This document shows, piece by piece, positions 1 to 10,875 of a stretch of DNA of 64,000 bases (the first letter of the stretch is position 1; the number at the start of each line of letters is the position of its first letter). Position numbers and translations under genes: made by a program. The stretch lies in assembly GCA_902651635.1 (NCBI GenBank), contig CACRSC010000036.1, forward strand, positions 70,299 to 134,298, read 5' to 3'. The notes under the pieces are model-generated. The model saw only the letters and a program-made list of their open reading frames with translations, had not been told where the DNA came from and searched no databases. The DNA comes from Mastigamoeba balamuthi (lineage: Eukaryota; Evosea; Mastigamoebida; Mastigamoebidae).

Positions 1-631
1 TGCCTGCCGGCCGGGCGGGCGTAGACGGCGAAGCGGTCCGAGACGACGACGGTGCCTGGAGCGAGGTCGACGGCCAGCACTAGCGTCGCGCAGCCCACGT
101 GCGTGCGCGACGACGTGCACCGCGTTCGCACCGCCACGGCGTACAGCTCGATGTCGCACGGCACTGCAATACAGACCAGCAGGGGAATCAGTTGCGCGAC
201 ACCACACGGCGACAGCTGTTTCTGACTCCGTGGGCGCTGGCAGCACGGGGAATCCAATTGCGCGAATTCACATTTGGGGAGGTTGCAATCGGGTATCAAT
301 TGAGTGGAGGCGCACGGTCTCTGCTGAGCCTCCACTGCTCCGCCACGTTCTCGGCGACGTCGAGGACGCCGCCGCACCTCTCGCACTCTGCGGGCGCGAG
401 GGTCTCGGGCATGCAGCACCTGGCCCCCAGCAGCGCGTCGGCGACGTCGGCGGGCGACAGGCCCCGGTCGGTGCGCCAGCGGGAGCGCAGCAGCAGCAGA
501 GCAGCGAAGGAGCGGTGGCGGTGCAGCACGCGCGACGAGAGGCTCAGCACGGGGCCCTGGAAGGCAGCGAACACCAGGTCGTCGAGAGTGTGCTCCGCGC
601 TCGGCGCGACACGCGAGTGCAGTACGTCCAT
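1..631 (-). CDS. Unknown 322-residue family, copy 1 (3' part cut by window edge)
   Basis: This is a member of an unrecognised protein family with three relatives in the window (3331-4620, 18253-19299, and a decayed one at 23672-24193). Exon 1 is 316-631, beginning at the Met that aligns with the other copies (MDVLHSRV). A 152-nt phase-1 intron (164-315) follows, and exon 2 runs off the left edge (1-163). The visible part has the family hallmarks: a Leu-rich N-terminal helix region, a CC plus CxxC cysteine pair (ARCCMPETL, CERCGG), then a block reading CTSSRTHVG and SDRFAVYAR. The intron position and phase are identical in all three good copies, which supports the model. No function is assigned. 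The second block recalls immunoglobulin-like DNA-binding folds (Rel/p53/CSL class), but that is only a pattern impression. Confidence 0.7.
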
Positions 632-895
632 TATGAGCGAAATGAATACTGATGACAGCACAGTGCCGAAAAAGGAAGGAGATATCTGTTACTGAATCTA
701 GGTGTTTCGTCACTGTCGCGGTCTGTTTGGTGCTGGCTGAAAGCCACCACAGGAAATGAACGAGAGAGTGTCAGGTTATCACCAGACGCACTACTGCCTC
801 ATGGCAGCAGACAGAATTGGGTTGCATTTTTGTTATTTACCGTTGGTTAATCCCTCCCTGGTGGCGGAAGAGAGAATACATCCTTTTCCTTATCC

Positions 896-1003
896 TTATT
901 CACGGTAGGTATTGAAAACCCTCCAGTCATTCTCGTTCAGGAAGACGAGGTCGTCGTCGAGCGTGCTGATCTGCATCGCACCGAAATTCCCTTGGCTGAA
1001 TCA
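896..1003 (-). other. Orphan coding-like exon (unidentified)
   Basis: On the minus strand there is a clean reading FGAMQISTLDDDLVFLNE, then NDWRVFNTYRE and a TAA. A plausible acceptor (TTGATTCAG) lies just upstream. The segment sits immediately downstream of the first SGNH gene but does not belong to it. The LDDDL...VF pattern is loosely like the end of a PAP/fibrillin-type lipocalin domain. No adjoining exons are visible, so this is probably a relic of a gene broken up by the SGNH array, or a terminal exon of a gene I cannot assemble. Confidence 0.3.
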
Positions 1004-2779
1004 AGCCATTGTTTGATGCATGGCTCTCACCAACGTGCAGAGAGAGAAAGCTGTGCACAGTATCACCAGGCTACAGGCACAATCAAACACTTGATTGCTG
1101 ATAGACCTGCGGTCTTCCGGCCTGGCCATTGTACTTGTGCTGCTGGAATCTGGCTGGGAAATGAGCTCTATGATGCTGTCTTCTTCCTGAGTGATTGTCC
1201 ATCCCATCACACGAGAGATAACACGCGAAACTGCTGCTGCAATCCTCTCATGGCTGGCAATATTGGGGAAGTTGCATCTGATGTTCTTATCTGATTCTTG
1301 CATCAGATAAGTGAGTCAATTATCTGATCGTACTGCTCGATTCAGGGATCACAACTTTGTGTGCATTTTGTCCAATGGTGTTTACAACATCGTCGAGGTA
1401 GAGGCACCATATCGAAGACTCCGAGCAAAGCAGGAAGAAGGAGGCGTCTGGAGAATGGCTCTGCAGGCTTCGCACGAACTCGATATACGAGCTCGTGTAG
1501 TTCTGACGAGTGGGCCAGAACGAATCCCAGTGATTAGCAAAGTCATTTGCTCCGAGATAGATCACGATTGCATTGGGAACGTAGGAGAAGTCCCACTGAA
1601 TTGTTTGCTAAGGAAATGACATTTCAAGATTGGGAATACCAGTTCGCCGTTGCTCTCACTTGTTGTGAACTTGTAGAGGTACGGAAGAGGCTTGTCTGAT
1701 GTGCTGTGATCAAGTCCGTAGTTTCTGCGCATCCCCTTGCCATTCCAACAAACGGCAGTCAATTGTGTCTGATGGAATTGAGTAAGCTGCTGTGTTGTTC
1801 GAATTGAGAGAAGGCACATCCAGTGAAGCGGAAACCAGAGAGGCGTAGGACCGAGTGAAGTCCTCGGTATCTATGTTGAAAGGGCAGAAGAGAGCTGATT
1901 CGATATTCTCGTAGCCGCAAGTAATGGAGTCCCCGATGACCTCTATCTTCCTCAAAGGCACCCGCGTGGCCAACATTGTGGCGCCCTGGGTTGAGGGTGC
2001 TATCAGTGATTTCGTGCATTCTGAGAGTGAGAGATACCCTGGCCAGACGGATAGCATCGAGGCGTATCCTAGAGTGCCAGTTCTCGGTCCTCTTGATCGC
2101 CTTCAATGTGTGGGCACGTGAGGCGTCAAGACCTCTGATGATCCAGACGCCTGCCCCATTTTGCCTCTCCAGGCGCCTCTCTCCGTCAACAAACACAACC
2201 CACTGATGTAAATATGCCCTGTTACTCTCGTCCAGTGTGCTCGGTTGCATTGCGCACCCACGAGGGAGACTGGGACCCGTCGATATCGCTGATATCAAAT
2301 GACAGAAAACTCGATCCTGTGAAAGAGACTTCGAAGCCCACACCTGACCATGCGCCCAGCGGCTCCGTGGGGTTCCTCCTGTCCCACCTCCCGTGGAAGA
2401 CTATTCCTGGGTGGCTCGGCATCACGACGCTCTCCGGGCCCGTTCCGTGATCTGGTGGAAGTTCACAGAGAATTATGGCGGTCTCAGCGTTTGGTAACTG
2501 TGGGGGAAGAAAAAAACCGACGGGCGAGCTGTACCTTCCGGCAGAGCGCAGGGAGAGTGCGCACACTCCTGAGTGGCTGGCGCTGGGAGAGAGCTGCAGT
2601 CAGTGATCTGCCCCAGCACAGGATAGATACTAACCCGAGGGAGACGGACACCATCCACAGCCCGGCAGAGCGAGACACGCTGGGCGCGATGAAACCTCCG
2701 AGCAGCTGAGCCTCGCGCACCCGCCGAGGGAAAACAGAAGGGGCCCAAGCACGAACGGAAGCAACTCGATCGTGATCAT
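1001..2779 (-). CDS. CE2-like SGNH hydrolase, copy 1 (intact frame, catalytic His absent)
   Basis: Predicted secreted, membrane-anchored SGNH esterase of carbohydrate esterase family 2 type. Seven exons rebuild to 450 codons: 2635-2779, 2258-2451, 2038-2202, 1818-1985, 1640-1768, 1334-1595, 1001-1290. Exons 3-6 have exactly the lengths found in the intact copy at 5875-7792. Order of parts: signal peptide (ELLPFVLGPLLFSLGG), a cysteine motif (CLALPGCGWC), a jelly-roll segment (IVFHGRWDR, FVDGERRLE), then the SGNH core with the nucleophile motif IEVIGDSITCGYEN and the block-III motif YLGANDF. The block-V motif, CxxHPN in every sister copy, reads CNFPN here, so the catalytic His is replaced by Phe. 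The C-terminus has a hydrophobic stretch (SLVILCTAFSLCTLV). CE2 enzymes remove acetyl groups from polysaccharides; this copy may bind rather than cut. Confidence 0.75.
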
Positions 2780-3330
2780 GTCCTTGTCTTCTGGCTGAAT
2801 CTGGCGACTGATCTCCTTTCGGTTACTTGTGGGACCTTTCGGCACTAAACACGTGTGCTGACGTGTCGAATTGGACAAGGCGGATGCGTTCACTTGGGGT
2901 TTGTGCTAGAAGCTCGTCTGGGCAAGCCATATCACTCTGAGTCTGCTTCATCTCCCTCAGAATATTCGGGCACAGCCGTTATTCCACTCACAATTCACCG
3001 CATTCCGCCTCGTTTCTCTATTACCCCGCAGTCGTTGATAATTGGTTCAAATCTGGTGGCGCCTGAGTCTATCGGCGTCGCACAAATGCGGGTTTGTCTC
3101 ACCGAGCGCGGCGTTGATCAGTGCTCATTGGGGTGGTGCACAGACCTTGTTTACCTTGCTCTGAGTACTCACCATAAGCCCATCTGATTCAGTCAAACCA
3201 CTGCGCCGTTCATGGAGCAGGGCCCCCCAGTGAGGTCACCGCAGACGGGGCACGCCCGGTGTATGAAGAACTGTGATGCTGAGCGTTGCGCGATATCGGG
3301 GGACGGAGGCGTGTTATTTCCACTTGGGTA

Positions 3331-4620
3331 TCAGTCCACGTTTGTCACGGTGAGCAAGGGACGCATCAGGCCGTCGGAGACGAGGTCCCTATTGAGTGGG
3401 TTGCGTATCGCGTTGTGGAAGAACTGCCGCCCAAAGTGGGTGGCGAGCAGCAGCCCGCCGGATGTGCGGAATCCCGCGACGATGACCCCGATCGCAGCAT
3501 GAGCGCTCGACTTCTGCAGCAGGAACCCGGGCACGTTCGACCGCAGCACGGGCATCAGCGCCCACACCACGCGCTGCTGCTGCTCCTCCGAGATGCTCAC
3601 GGCGCTGATGCACACCCCGACGGCCATGCCCGCCCACCCCAGGAGCCCGATGTGCTCCGCAACCTGGGCCACCGGGGCCAGCAGAGGCAGCACGGATCCC
3701 ACAGCAAGGAGTCCGGGCTCTGCGGTGTCTGGCGGTGCGCCCTCGCAGAGGGGCAGCAGTCGCTGGACGAGCTCCGGGCTGCAGGGGTGGGCGCTGCGGG
3801 GGAGCACAAAGTGCCTTCCGGCGTGACGTGCGTATATCGCGAAGCGCTCGGAGAGGACGGTGAGACCTGGCGCCAGGTCGACTGCCAGAACGAGCATCGA
3901 GCTGCCCAAGTGCGTGCGCGACGATGTGCACAGCGTCCGCAACGTCACCGCGTACAGCTCGATGTCCGGCGGGACTGAGCAAGCAGCCACGAAAACAGCA
4001 AAATACCCGTGAGAAGAAAGCTCGTCTGCAATCGGTTGTGGTGAGTGCTCTCTGTCAACAGCAGTGCAAGTCCCACCCCATTTCGAATTAGCACGACGTG
4101 AAACAGAGATCGGGCAACCCAACGGTACTCGTTGCAGAGCCAGCCAGCTGCAACGACAATCACGGGGGGAGGGGAGGGGAGGGGGGCCCGAGGTGGAATC
4201 AAAACGATATGAGACCTCTGGCTAAGGCGCCAAAAGTGAGGGATGATCACAGAGTCAATTGTTACCCGAGTCAGAATTTTAAAAAAGAAGCGCACGGTCT
4301 CTGCTGAGCCTCAGCTGCTCCGCCGCGTTCTCTGCGACGTCGAGGACTCCGCCGCACCTCTGGCACTCAGCGGGCGCGAGGGTCTCGGGCATGCAGCACC
4401 TGGCCCCCAGCAGCGCGTCGGCGACGTCTGCACGCGAGAGGGCCCTGTCGGAGCGCCAGCGGGAGCGCAGCAGCAGCAGAGCAGCGAAGGAGCGGTGGCG
4501 GTGCAGCACGCGCGACGAGAGGCTCAGCACGGGGCCCTGGAAGGCAGCAAACACCAGGTCGTCCAGCGTGTGCTCTGCGCCCGGCACGACGCGCGAGTGC
4601 AGCGAGTGCGGTGGGTCCAT
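3331..4620 (-). CDS. Unknown 322-residue family, copy 2
   Basis: Two exons, 4296-4620 and 3331-3974, are joined by a 321-nt phase-1 intron and give 322 residues, exactly the length of the copy at 18253-19299. The N-terminus (MDPPHSLHSRVV) is followed by a conserved hydrophobic region, ARCCMPETLAP and CQRCGG cysteines, then the exon-2 start PPDIELYAVTLRTLCTSSRT, SERFAIYARHAGRH, and a C-terminal region with VVWALMPVLRSNVPG and RNPLNRDLVSDGL. There is no signal peptide and no transmembrane helix, so it is probably intracellular. It lies between SGNH copies 1 and 2 on the same strand, which suggests the family was carried along in the same local duplications. Function is unknown. Equal length and intact frames in two copies argue that selection has kept it. 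Confidence 0.75.
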
Positions 4621-4888
4621 TTGTTTGGCTGCTCAGTACTGTTTACTCTTGTGGTTGGTTGAACTTCAGAACGGGTACAGTCACCGGTGCCCCGATAAGG
4701 CTTGACTCGTATCTCCTGAGATTTCTCCTGTTTGATACTCTCTCAGATTCGTTTTTCCTCATGAAGGACCGCCTGACTGGGGAGGGGGGAAGATCATGAG
4801 TAAGACAGCAAGGTCAGAGTACGGGGAAATTGAAACCAAGCGTCACATTTCTTTTTTTTAGTTCGTGGGCGTGGGCCATGAGGCGGTG

Positions 4889-5520
4889 TCAGTGCCAGGC
4901 GGTGAGGACTGCACAGAGAACCACCAGAGTGGCCCACGCTTCTCCAATTGTCGCAGCCCCGTCGGGATGCCTCCAGCTCGGGTCTGCGCTGCTGCCAGTG
5001 GTCGCCTTCGTGGTGTTAGTGTGCCTCGTGCTGCTGCTGCTGGCGGCACTTACCGCTGTCTCGCGTTCTCTGCTGCTGCTGCTGCTTCCGTCAGAGTGCT
5101 GCTGTGGGAGGGAGTTCGAGTTTGCCCAGCCCATCACAGAGGCAATCGCCTGCGACACAGCCTCTGCGAACATGATGTCGCCGCGGGTGTTGGGGTGAAC
5201 CTGACATCCATAGTCGGCGTTTACTGCATAGGAGCCCAGTCAGAGACGGACATCGTTGGCGCCCCATGCGTACAGTCGAGAGCAGGGAGGACGACCTTGT
5301 GGGCGTTGGGGCCGACAGCACTCACGACGGGAGGCGCGAGGATTTCAGTGGGAGGTCAGGGCGGCGACTGAGACGCGGAAGACGTACACCACGAGCACCC
5401 AGGCTCGGCGTGGCACGCAGGGCAGGCAGCAGCGTCAGAACAGCCCTGCAGCGCCGACGCCGAGAGGGAGAAGAGGAGAAGAAGAAGGGAACTGCAGAAC
5501 CGAGCCGGCACCCTGAGCAT
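4889..5520 (-). pseudogene. SGNH hydrolase copy 2, internally deleted
   Basis: Only the two ends of the gene survive. The start (5520 downwards) encodes the signal peptide and cysteine motif (MLRVPARFCSSLLLLLF, CHAEPGCSWC). About 100 nt later the sequence jumps to the last part of the SGNH domain (VSAVGPNAHKVVLPALDC, then GCQVHPNTRGD and AEAVSQAIASVMGW) and the hydrophobic tail (LVVLCAVLTAWH). The jelly-roll segment, the GDS nucleophile and the GTND block, roughly 280 residues, are missing. It cannot be an active enzyme. It could at most encode a short secreted, anchored peptide. The C-terminal linker is rich in Ser and Thr, as in the neighbours. Confidence 0.75.
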
Positions 5521-5874
5521 CAGGCGATGGGTTTTTGTTCTTCTGTTCAACCCCTTTCTGTTACCCCACTCAAAACTAAACTTGTCCACAGATATCAAAT
5601 CCATACGGGGGCTCTTGGTCTACCTGCACAATGCAAATCCGTGCATGGCCCTCCCTTCCGGCCTCTGGAGAGAACTACAATCCCCGCGCGTGCCAGGACG
5701 TACCGTGCTATCCGGGGTTGAGCGCCCAGAAAAATGAACACCGATTCGCCTGCGATCGGCTTTATAATTTATCCGATGTGGCGGTGATAACGGTGTTATT
5801 CAAATGACCTTTCAAAGCCCCTCATCGGTTCTGTTAGTGGCAAGGCTCTGTCTGAGTCTGGCCAGTGGCAGGTG

Positions 5875-7792
5875 TCAGAGCCAGGCAATGAAGACTGCGA
5901 ACAGGACCACCAAAGTGGCCCACTCATCTCTGATTGCCGCAGCCCCAACGGGGCCGTCGTCGAAATCCCTCCTACTCGAGTATCCGCTGCTTGCAATTGT
6001 CGTCCTTGTGCTACTGCTGGTGAGCCTTCTGCTGCTGGCGGCGGCACTTCCCGCTGTCTCGTGCCCTCTGCTGCTGCTGCGTCCGTCCGAGTCACTGGAA
6101 CCGGGCTGTTGTGAGACGGAGGTCTCTGAGGTCGAGTTCGCCCAGCCCATCACAGAGGCAATTGCCCGTGACACCACCTCGGCGAACTTGATGTGCCCAC
6201 GAGTGTTGGGGTGCCACTCGCATCCCATCTCGGTGTTCACTGTGGACGCGAGGCAGTCAGTGCCGGTGGAGCTCGAGGGGGAGCAGTGAGCGCACTGTTC
6301 AGATCGGGTATAACGACCTTGTGGGCGTTGGCGCCGACGGCGCTGACGACGTCGTCGACGTAGGGGCACCAGACGGCGCCGCTCTGGCAGAGCAGGAAGA
6401 AGTGGGCCCTGGGCGAGTGGCTCTGCAGGCTCTGCACAAACTCGGCATAGGTGCCAGCAAACTCGGCGCGGGTGGGCCAGTAGGCGTTGTTGCCGTACGA
6501 GTAGTCGTTGGTCCCCAGGTAGATGATGACCGCGTCAGGGACGTATGAGTAGTTCCACTGTTTGACGAACCCGATAAGATGCGTTGGAAATTGCTCTTGG
6601 TACCAGGATTCCGTGGCTCACGCTGGTAGTGTACTTGTAGAGGTAGGGCAGCGGGTCGGCGGACTTGCTGGGGTCCGTTCCATAGTTTCGGCGGACGCCG
6701 CGGCCCCCCCAACTGACAGCCGTCAGTTGTGCCTGTCCAGAGAGCACAAATAACGTCAGAGCCAAATAGCAGGGACGCGGACTGGGCTGCACATTGAGGG
6801 TATTGGCAACGAGGGCAGAGTAGGAGCGCGTGAAATCCTCCGTGTCCAACGTGAAAGAGCAGGAGATGTTGGCTCCGAGGTTCCCGTAGCCGCAGGTGAT
6901 CGAGTCCCCGATGGCCTCGATCTTCCTCGTGGGCACTCGGACAGGCAGCAGAGTCGCGTCCTGGAAATCAGCAGCGTCAGTGTGAGAAGAAGCTAAACTA
7001 TTCGCACGCGTTCGTACCTGAGACAGGCGAATCGCATCAAGGCGTGTTCTGGCATACATTATCTCGGTCCTTTTGACTGCCATGAGTGTGTGCCTCCGCG
7101 AGGCATTAAGGCCCGTCACCGACCACACGCCCACCGCATTGGGCTTCTCCAGGCGCCTCTCCCCATCAACAAACACAGTCCACTGCGGACATCCAGAGCA
7201 GGGTCAGCCTGCGGAACGTCATACAACCCGTCAAACGCACCCACGAGGGAGACCAAGACCCGTCGACATCGGTAATGTCAAACGACACAAAGTCCGAGCC
7301 CGAGAACTCGATCTCAAAGGCCACGCCGGACCACCCGCCCTGCGGAGCCACGGGAGACGCTCTGTCCCACCTGCCGTGGTACACGATGCGCGGGTCGCTC
7401 GGCAACACGACGCTCTCTGACGACCTCCGTGTATGCACCACTTCACATATCGGGCAACTGCCGTTACTCCTTTCCGGGGACGCTTGAGGAATGTGAGGTG
7501 CTCACCGGTATGCTGCGAGCATTCAGAGGAGCTGACACAAGCTCTCTCCCAGCTGGCGCACGTGGCATGCGTGCAATGGCCGCCATATGGAGCTGTTCCT
7601 GGAGCAAGGTCATTGATGCGGGTCTTGGTGGCAATAGGGCATACCGCCAGAGGGAGACAAACACCACGAGCACTCAGGCAAGGCGAGACACGACGAACAC
7701 GATGCAACATCTGGGCATCTCTGCAGCGCGGACGCGCGGAGGAGGAGCAGGAGAAGAGTGGGACAACAGAGGCGTGCTGGCAGCGCGAACAT
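5875..7792 (-). CDS. CE2-like SGNH hydrolase, copy 3 (intact)
   Basis: This is the best-preserved member of the array. Seven exons (7645-7792, 7241-7416, 7018-7182, 6793-6960, 6604-6732, 6296-6557, 5875-6239) sum to 470 codons with matching phases. Residues 1-20 are a signal peptide (MFALPARLCC start), followed by a PSI-like cysteine motif (CLALPECSWC). Next comes a jelly-roll region (IVYHGRWDR, GSDFVSFDITDVDG, FVDGERRLE) and the SGNH core: nucleophile Ser about 183 in EAIGDSITCGYGN, oxyanion Asn about 279 in YLGTNDYS, catalytic His about 359 in CEWHPNTRGH. A long Ser/Thr-rich linker and a hydrophobic end (LVVLFAVFIAWL) suggest GPI attachment. By family it is probably a sugar O-deacetylase acting at the cell surface or in a phagosome. 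Bacterial CE2 enzymes also join a jelly-roll to an SGNH domain. Confidence 0.8.
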
Positions 7793-8470
7793 GACGATCC
7801 CGCTTTTTTACTTACGACTACCCTACCCTGTTTTGAAAACTCACGCAGTATTTATCACCCGGGTGCACTCGGCGTGTTCAGGCCAAGTCTCGAAGAGCGG
7901 ACATGAGTCCGGGAGTTACGGACCGTGTACAACGGGTGCACCCTCAATGCACGAATGAAACAATCCTGTAACTCCGATCGCTTGGGTGCTGTGTGGTTGG
8001 CCCATTGAGCGTTCTTCATTTTCCTAGTGCGGGTATCAGCGCTGCGCGTGGCGTCGGCAGCTCAACTCGGTGTTTATAATAATCGGCAACAGAAGTGCAC
8101 CATTCTGTAGAACCACCTCTACGGCACGGCAAGCATTTTCGTGTAAAATAACGCATACACGTCCCGGCAGCTTAGCCTGCTAGAGGTCTTTGCAGAGTAG
8201 AGGGTCCATAGTCAGCAGCTTCATACGGACCAACAGGAAAAGAAACTCCCAACTCGATTATGGACCCTAATGACCTTTCCTTGTGATGAGTCCCCCTTTG
8301 CCTCCCCTGGGAATGCCTCAGCTCTCTGGTGGTCCATGATACTCCGGTGTACACACAGTGCAGATACTGAGAGTGTACCACCTCATTTTCAGAAATGCAA
8401 GAAATACGCTTTTGAAACCAAAGTGTGGTGACTGTTTTCGATTAATGAATGATTTGTGGGTCGATGGCTA
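7793..8470. other. Spacer with no supported gene
   Basis: About 680 bases lie between the end of SGNH copy 4 and the start of copy 3. I see only short unsupported open frames, AT-richer than the flanks, and no exon with good splice signals. It should hold the promoter of copy 3 and the 3' end of copy 4. Confidence 0.5.
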
Positions 8471-10348
8471 TCAGTTCCAGGCAGAGAAAACAGCACACAG
8501 AACCACCAGAGAGATGGCCCCATCTGCTAGTGCTGCATCCCCCGAATCCCCCTTGTTGATGGTGGGTTCCTTGTGCCAACCCATCACAGAAGCTACCTCC
8601 TGCGACACAGCCTCTGCGTACTTCATGTGCCCGAGGGTGTTTGGGTGGCTTCCGCATGCAATATAAATGTACCCTGCCCAGAAGTCAGTCAGAGGCGGTC
8701 ACAGACGGCGGCCTCAGGCGTAAAGTCCATAAGGGGAGGACGAACTTGCGGGTGTTGGAGCCAACAGCACCCACGACGTCGTCGACGTAGGGGCACCAGA
8801 TGTCGGAGTCGAGGCAGAGCAGGAAGAAGTGGGCCTTTGGAGAGTGCCTCTGCAGGCTCTGCACGAACTCGACGTACGAGCTCACATAGTCGGCGCGGGA
8901 GGGACATAACAGCTGGTCTGAGAAGTCGTTTGTTCCCAGATAGATGATGACCACGTCCGGAACATAGGGGTAGTTCCACCGAGGATTGTGAGATGCAGCA
9001 GAGGGGCGCATATGTGCACCAGGGCTCCATGGCTCTCGGTGGTGGTGTACTTGTAGAAGTACGGCAGAGGCTTCTCAGATTTTCCCTGGTCTAGCCCATA
9101 GTTTCTGCGGACGCCGATCCCGCTCCAGCACACAGCCGTCAGTTGCGCCTGCCCAGACGTCAGAGCGCAGAAGGACAGCGAGGCAAGGGAAAGAAAGAGC
9201 GGCACATCGAGGAAATCAGCAACGAGGGAGGGGAAGGACTGCGTGAAGTCTTGGCTTCCCAGTGTGGACGGACAGGAGGAGTTGACTCTGACGTTCGACA
9301 AGCCGCAGGTGATCGAGTCCCCGATGGCCTCGATCCTCCTCGTGGGCACTCGGACAGGCAGCAGAGTCGCGCCCTGGGAGAAGGGAGAAGTGGAGACAGT
9401 AAGCAGCAACCCTGTGAGCACAGGCGCACCTGAGCCAGGCGAATCGTGTCCAGACGAGTTGCGGTGAGAACAATCTCTGTCCTCTTGACTGCCTAAAGTG
9501 TGTGCCTGCCCCAGGCTTTGAGGCCCGTCACCGACCACACGCCCACAGCGTTGGGCTTCTCCAGGCGCCTCTCCCCGTCGACGAACACAGTCCACTGCAC
9601 AAACACTCAGATCAGGACGGTGAAACGTCATACGATCCGTGAAGCATACCCACGAGGGCAGGGGCCCTTCGACGTCGGTGATGTCAAACGACACAAAGTC
9701 CGAGCCCGAGAACGTAATCTCAAAGGCCACGCCTGACCACCCGCCCTGCGGCGCCGCGGGAGACGCTCTGTCCCACCTGCCGTGGTACACGATGCGCGAG
9801 TCGCTCGGTGCCACTACTCTCTCAGACGCCCTCTGCGTGCGAACTGCTACCCCGGCATTGAGGGCATCGGGCAATTACACACGTGTTTTTCCGTCTATCG
9901 GAAGGAGGGTCTGTAATCACCTGCGCCCTTCGGGTGCTCAGGGGTGCTGTCCGGACTGGCACACATAGTTTGCGCGCTGAGGCCCACGATTGGAACTGGA
10001 GGAGTAGGGTCAGGCAAGCATCATCAGGAAGGAAGTAGGGATGGTGGTATTACATGGGACGGAAGGTGCGCTGCTGGCACGCGAGGAACCGATCCTACTC
10101 ACGGCATATTGCGAGCAGGTCGCCCAGGGGCACCCTGTCCAGGGGGGCGGAGGTGGGGATTTCAGTGGGAGGATGGTTAGGGGACTGGGGGGCCTGTGAG
10201 GGACAGGCAGACGGACACCACGAGCACCCGGGCTCGGCGTGGCATGCAGGGCAGGCCGCAGCCTCTGGATAGCCCTGCAGCGCCGACACCGAGGGGGAGA
10301 GGAAAGGAGAAGAAGGGGACTGCAGAACCGTGGCGGCAGGCTGAACAT
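8471..10348 (-). pseudogene. SGNH hydrolase copy 4, frameshift and in-frame stop
   Basis: All domains of the family are recognisable in order: MFSLPPRFCSPLLLL start, CHAEPGCSWC, IVYHGRWDR, FVDGERRLE, EAIGDSITCGLSN, YLGTNDFS, CGSHPNTLGH, and the tail SLVVLCAVFSAWN. Two lesions are visible. In the signal-peptide exon the frame shifts by two bases within a C/T-rich run before the cysteine motif. In exon 3 the Met or Lys seen in sisters after RHTL is a TAG stop. Exon boundaries otherwise follow the intact copy. A sequencing error could explain one lesion, but two make a recent pseudogene likely. The nucleophile, oxyanion and His motifs are still present, so decay is young. Confidence 0.7.
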
Positions 10349-10509
10349 TGCACGAAATCCGAGGAAGTAGGATCCCCGCGCACCCGGCAGGGACAACTGG
10401 CGGCCACTCAGCCCCCCCCCCCTAGCTTCACGCCTGGCAGTCGCAGAGATGCCCCTCCTCGAATCGCCCGATGGTGAAGTAGGGATGCCTAAGAGATATC
10501 TGGAGATAC

Positions 10510-10616
10510 CCACATGGTTCCTGAGAGCACGTCACCAGTCTTGAGGTCCCTGTCGAAGATGAACTTGCTTAGCCAGCTGCACCTCGGGATGATGAGTGTG
10601 CTGGTCCAGGGACGCA
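10510..10616 (-). other. Orphan coding-like exon (unidentified)
   Basis: On the minus strand a 107-nt segment is bounded by a good acceptor (CCAGCAG) and donor (GTATCT). Its open frame is RPWTSTLIIPRCSWLSKFIF then DRDLKTGDVLSGTMW. The composition and splice signals look like a true internal exon. It matches nothing else in the window and is not part of the SGNH gene model. It lies in the spacer between SGNH copies 5 and 4, and may be a relic of a gene once neighbouring the SGNH ancestor. Confidence 0.35.
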
Positions 10617-10875
10617 CTGCTGGAGTCTAGTGAGTGATTTGATCTTATGAATTGGTAGTAAGAAGATGAGAGCTCACTTCCGTTAAGAGAGAAGCCACTC
10701 ATCAATTACTTGTAATCTGGATTTTACGCTGATATTGCATCCTCTTGTATCGGAAGTCTGAAGGAAATGCGGGAATTGGATTCAGAGTCAGATTCAATTC
10801 AAAGAGTAGAATATCATGGAAAGTGGCCAAATGCACAGATTTCTTCACCCTTCAATTGCGGTATCAGTGTTCAAT

